Positions 5,948-5,952 of a stretch of DNA of 5,952 nucleotides are shown here, in pieces. Origin of the DNA: Desulfobulbaceae bacterium (lineage in GTDB: Bacteria > Desulfobacterota > Desulfobulbia > Desulfobulbales > DAOVSZ01). The notes beneath the pieces were generated by a model. That model searched no databases, was not told the origin of the DNA, and saw only the letters and a list, made by a program, of their open reading frames with translations. Position numbers and translations under genes: made by a program. Position 1 is the stretch's first letter. Each line of letters starts with the position of its first letter. The stretch spans positions 1 through 5,952 of the forward strand of contig DAOVSZ010000184.1 of NCBI GenBank assembly GCA_030627725.1, read 5' to 3'.

Positions 5948-5952
5948 TCACG

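Noticed and set aside
1..5952. CRISPR array, tRNA, rRNA or transposase gene
   Set aside because: No regularly spaced repeats, tRNA-like folds, rRNA signature or transposase motif were seen on either strand.

Overview
The window looks like a stretch of a Gram-negative chromosome. It carries the lipid A kinase gene lpxK, an OmpA-like outer-membrane lipoprotein and two secreted proteins with signal peptides. The gene content and one apparent selenocysteine (Sec) codon fit Desulfobacterota (former Deltaproteobacteria), where selenoproteins are common. That placement is an inference; no rRNA or marker phylogeny is available here.

Layout. On the minus strand, bases 1-566 hold the N-terminal part of lpxK, cut by the window edge. 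Upstream of it, 695-1552 is an exported DsbA-like thioredoxin-fold protein that at first looks like two ORFs split by a stop codon. The stop is a UGA exactly where the first active-site cysteine of a CxxC motif belongs (U-P-Y-C). A perfect 6-bp hairpin with an AGGUUC loop follows at once, as expected of a bacterial SECIS. I read this as one 285-residue selenoprotein, the main finding of the window. Bases 1553-2027 hold no convincing gene: there are three LacI-operator-like palindromes, a possible 47-codon gene remnant and a 152-bp element with imperfect terminal inverted repeats. Minus-strand genes 2028-2435 (YjbQ/UPF0047 family) and 2445-2642 (small zinc-ribbon protein) form a tight two-gene unit. 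Bases 2643-2992 are again non-genic, with a sigma70-like promoter and a second copy of the repeat arm.

The plus strand then carries 2993-3883, a lipoprotein joining a DUF2846-like domain to an OmpA peptidoglycan-binding domain, followed by hairpin-rich spacer. At 4076-5947 is a large exported protein with a LolA/LolB-like N-terminal region, two retropepsin/pepsin-like aspartyl protease domains (the second with DLGA in place of D[ST]GA) and a C-terminal PDZ domain.

Taken together, most of the window serves the cell envelope: lipid A synthesis, periplasmic thiol-disulfide chemistry, anchoring of the outer membrane to peptidoglycan, and periplasmic proteolysis. The spacers are populated by repeats.
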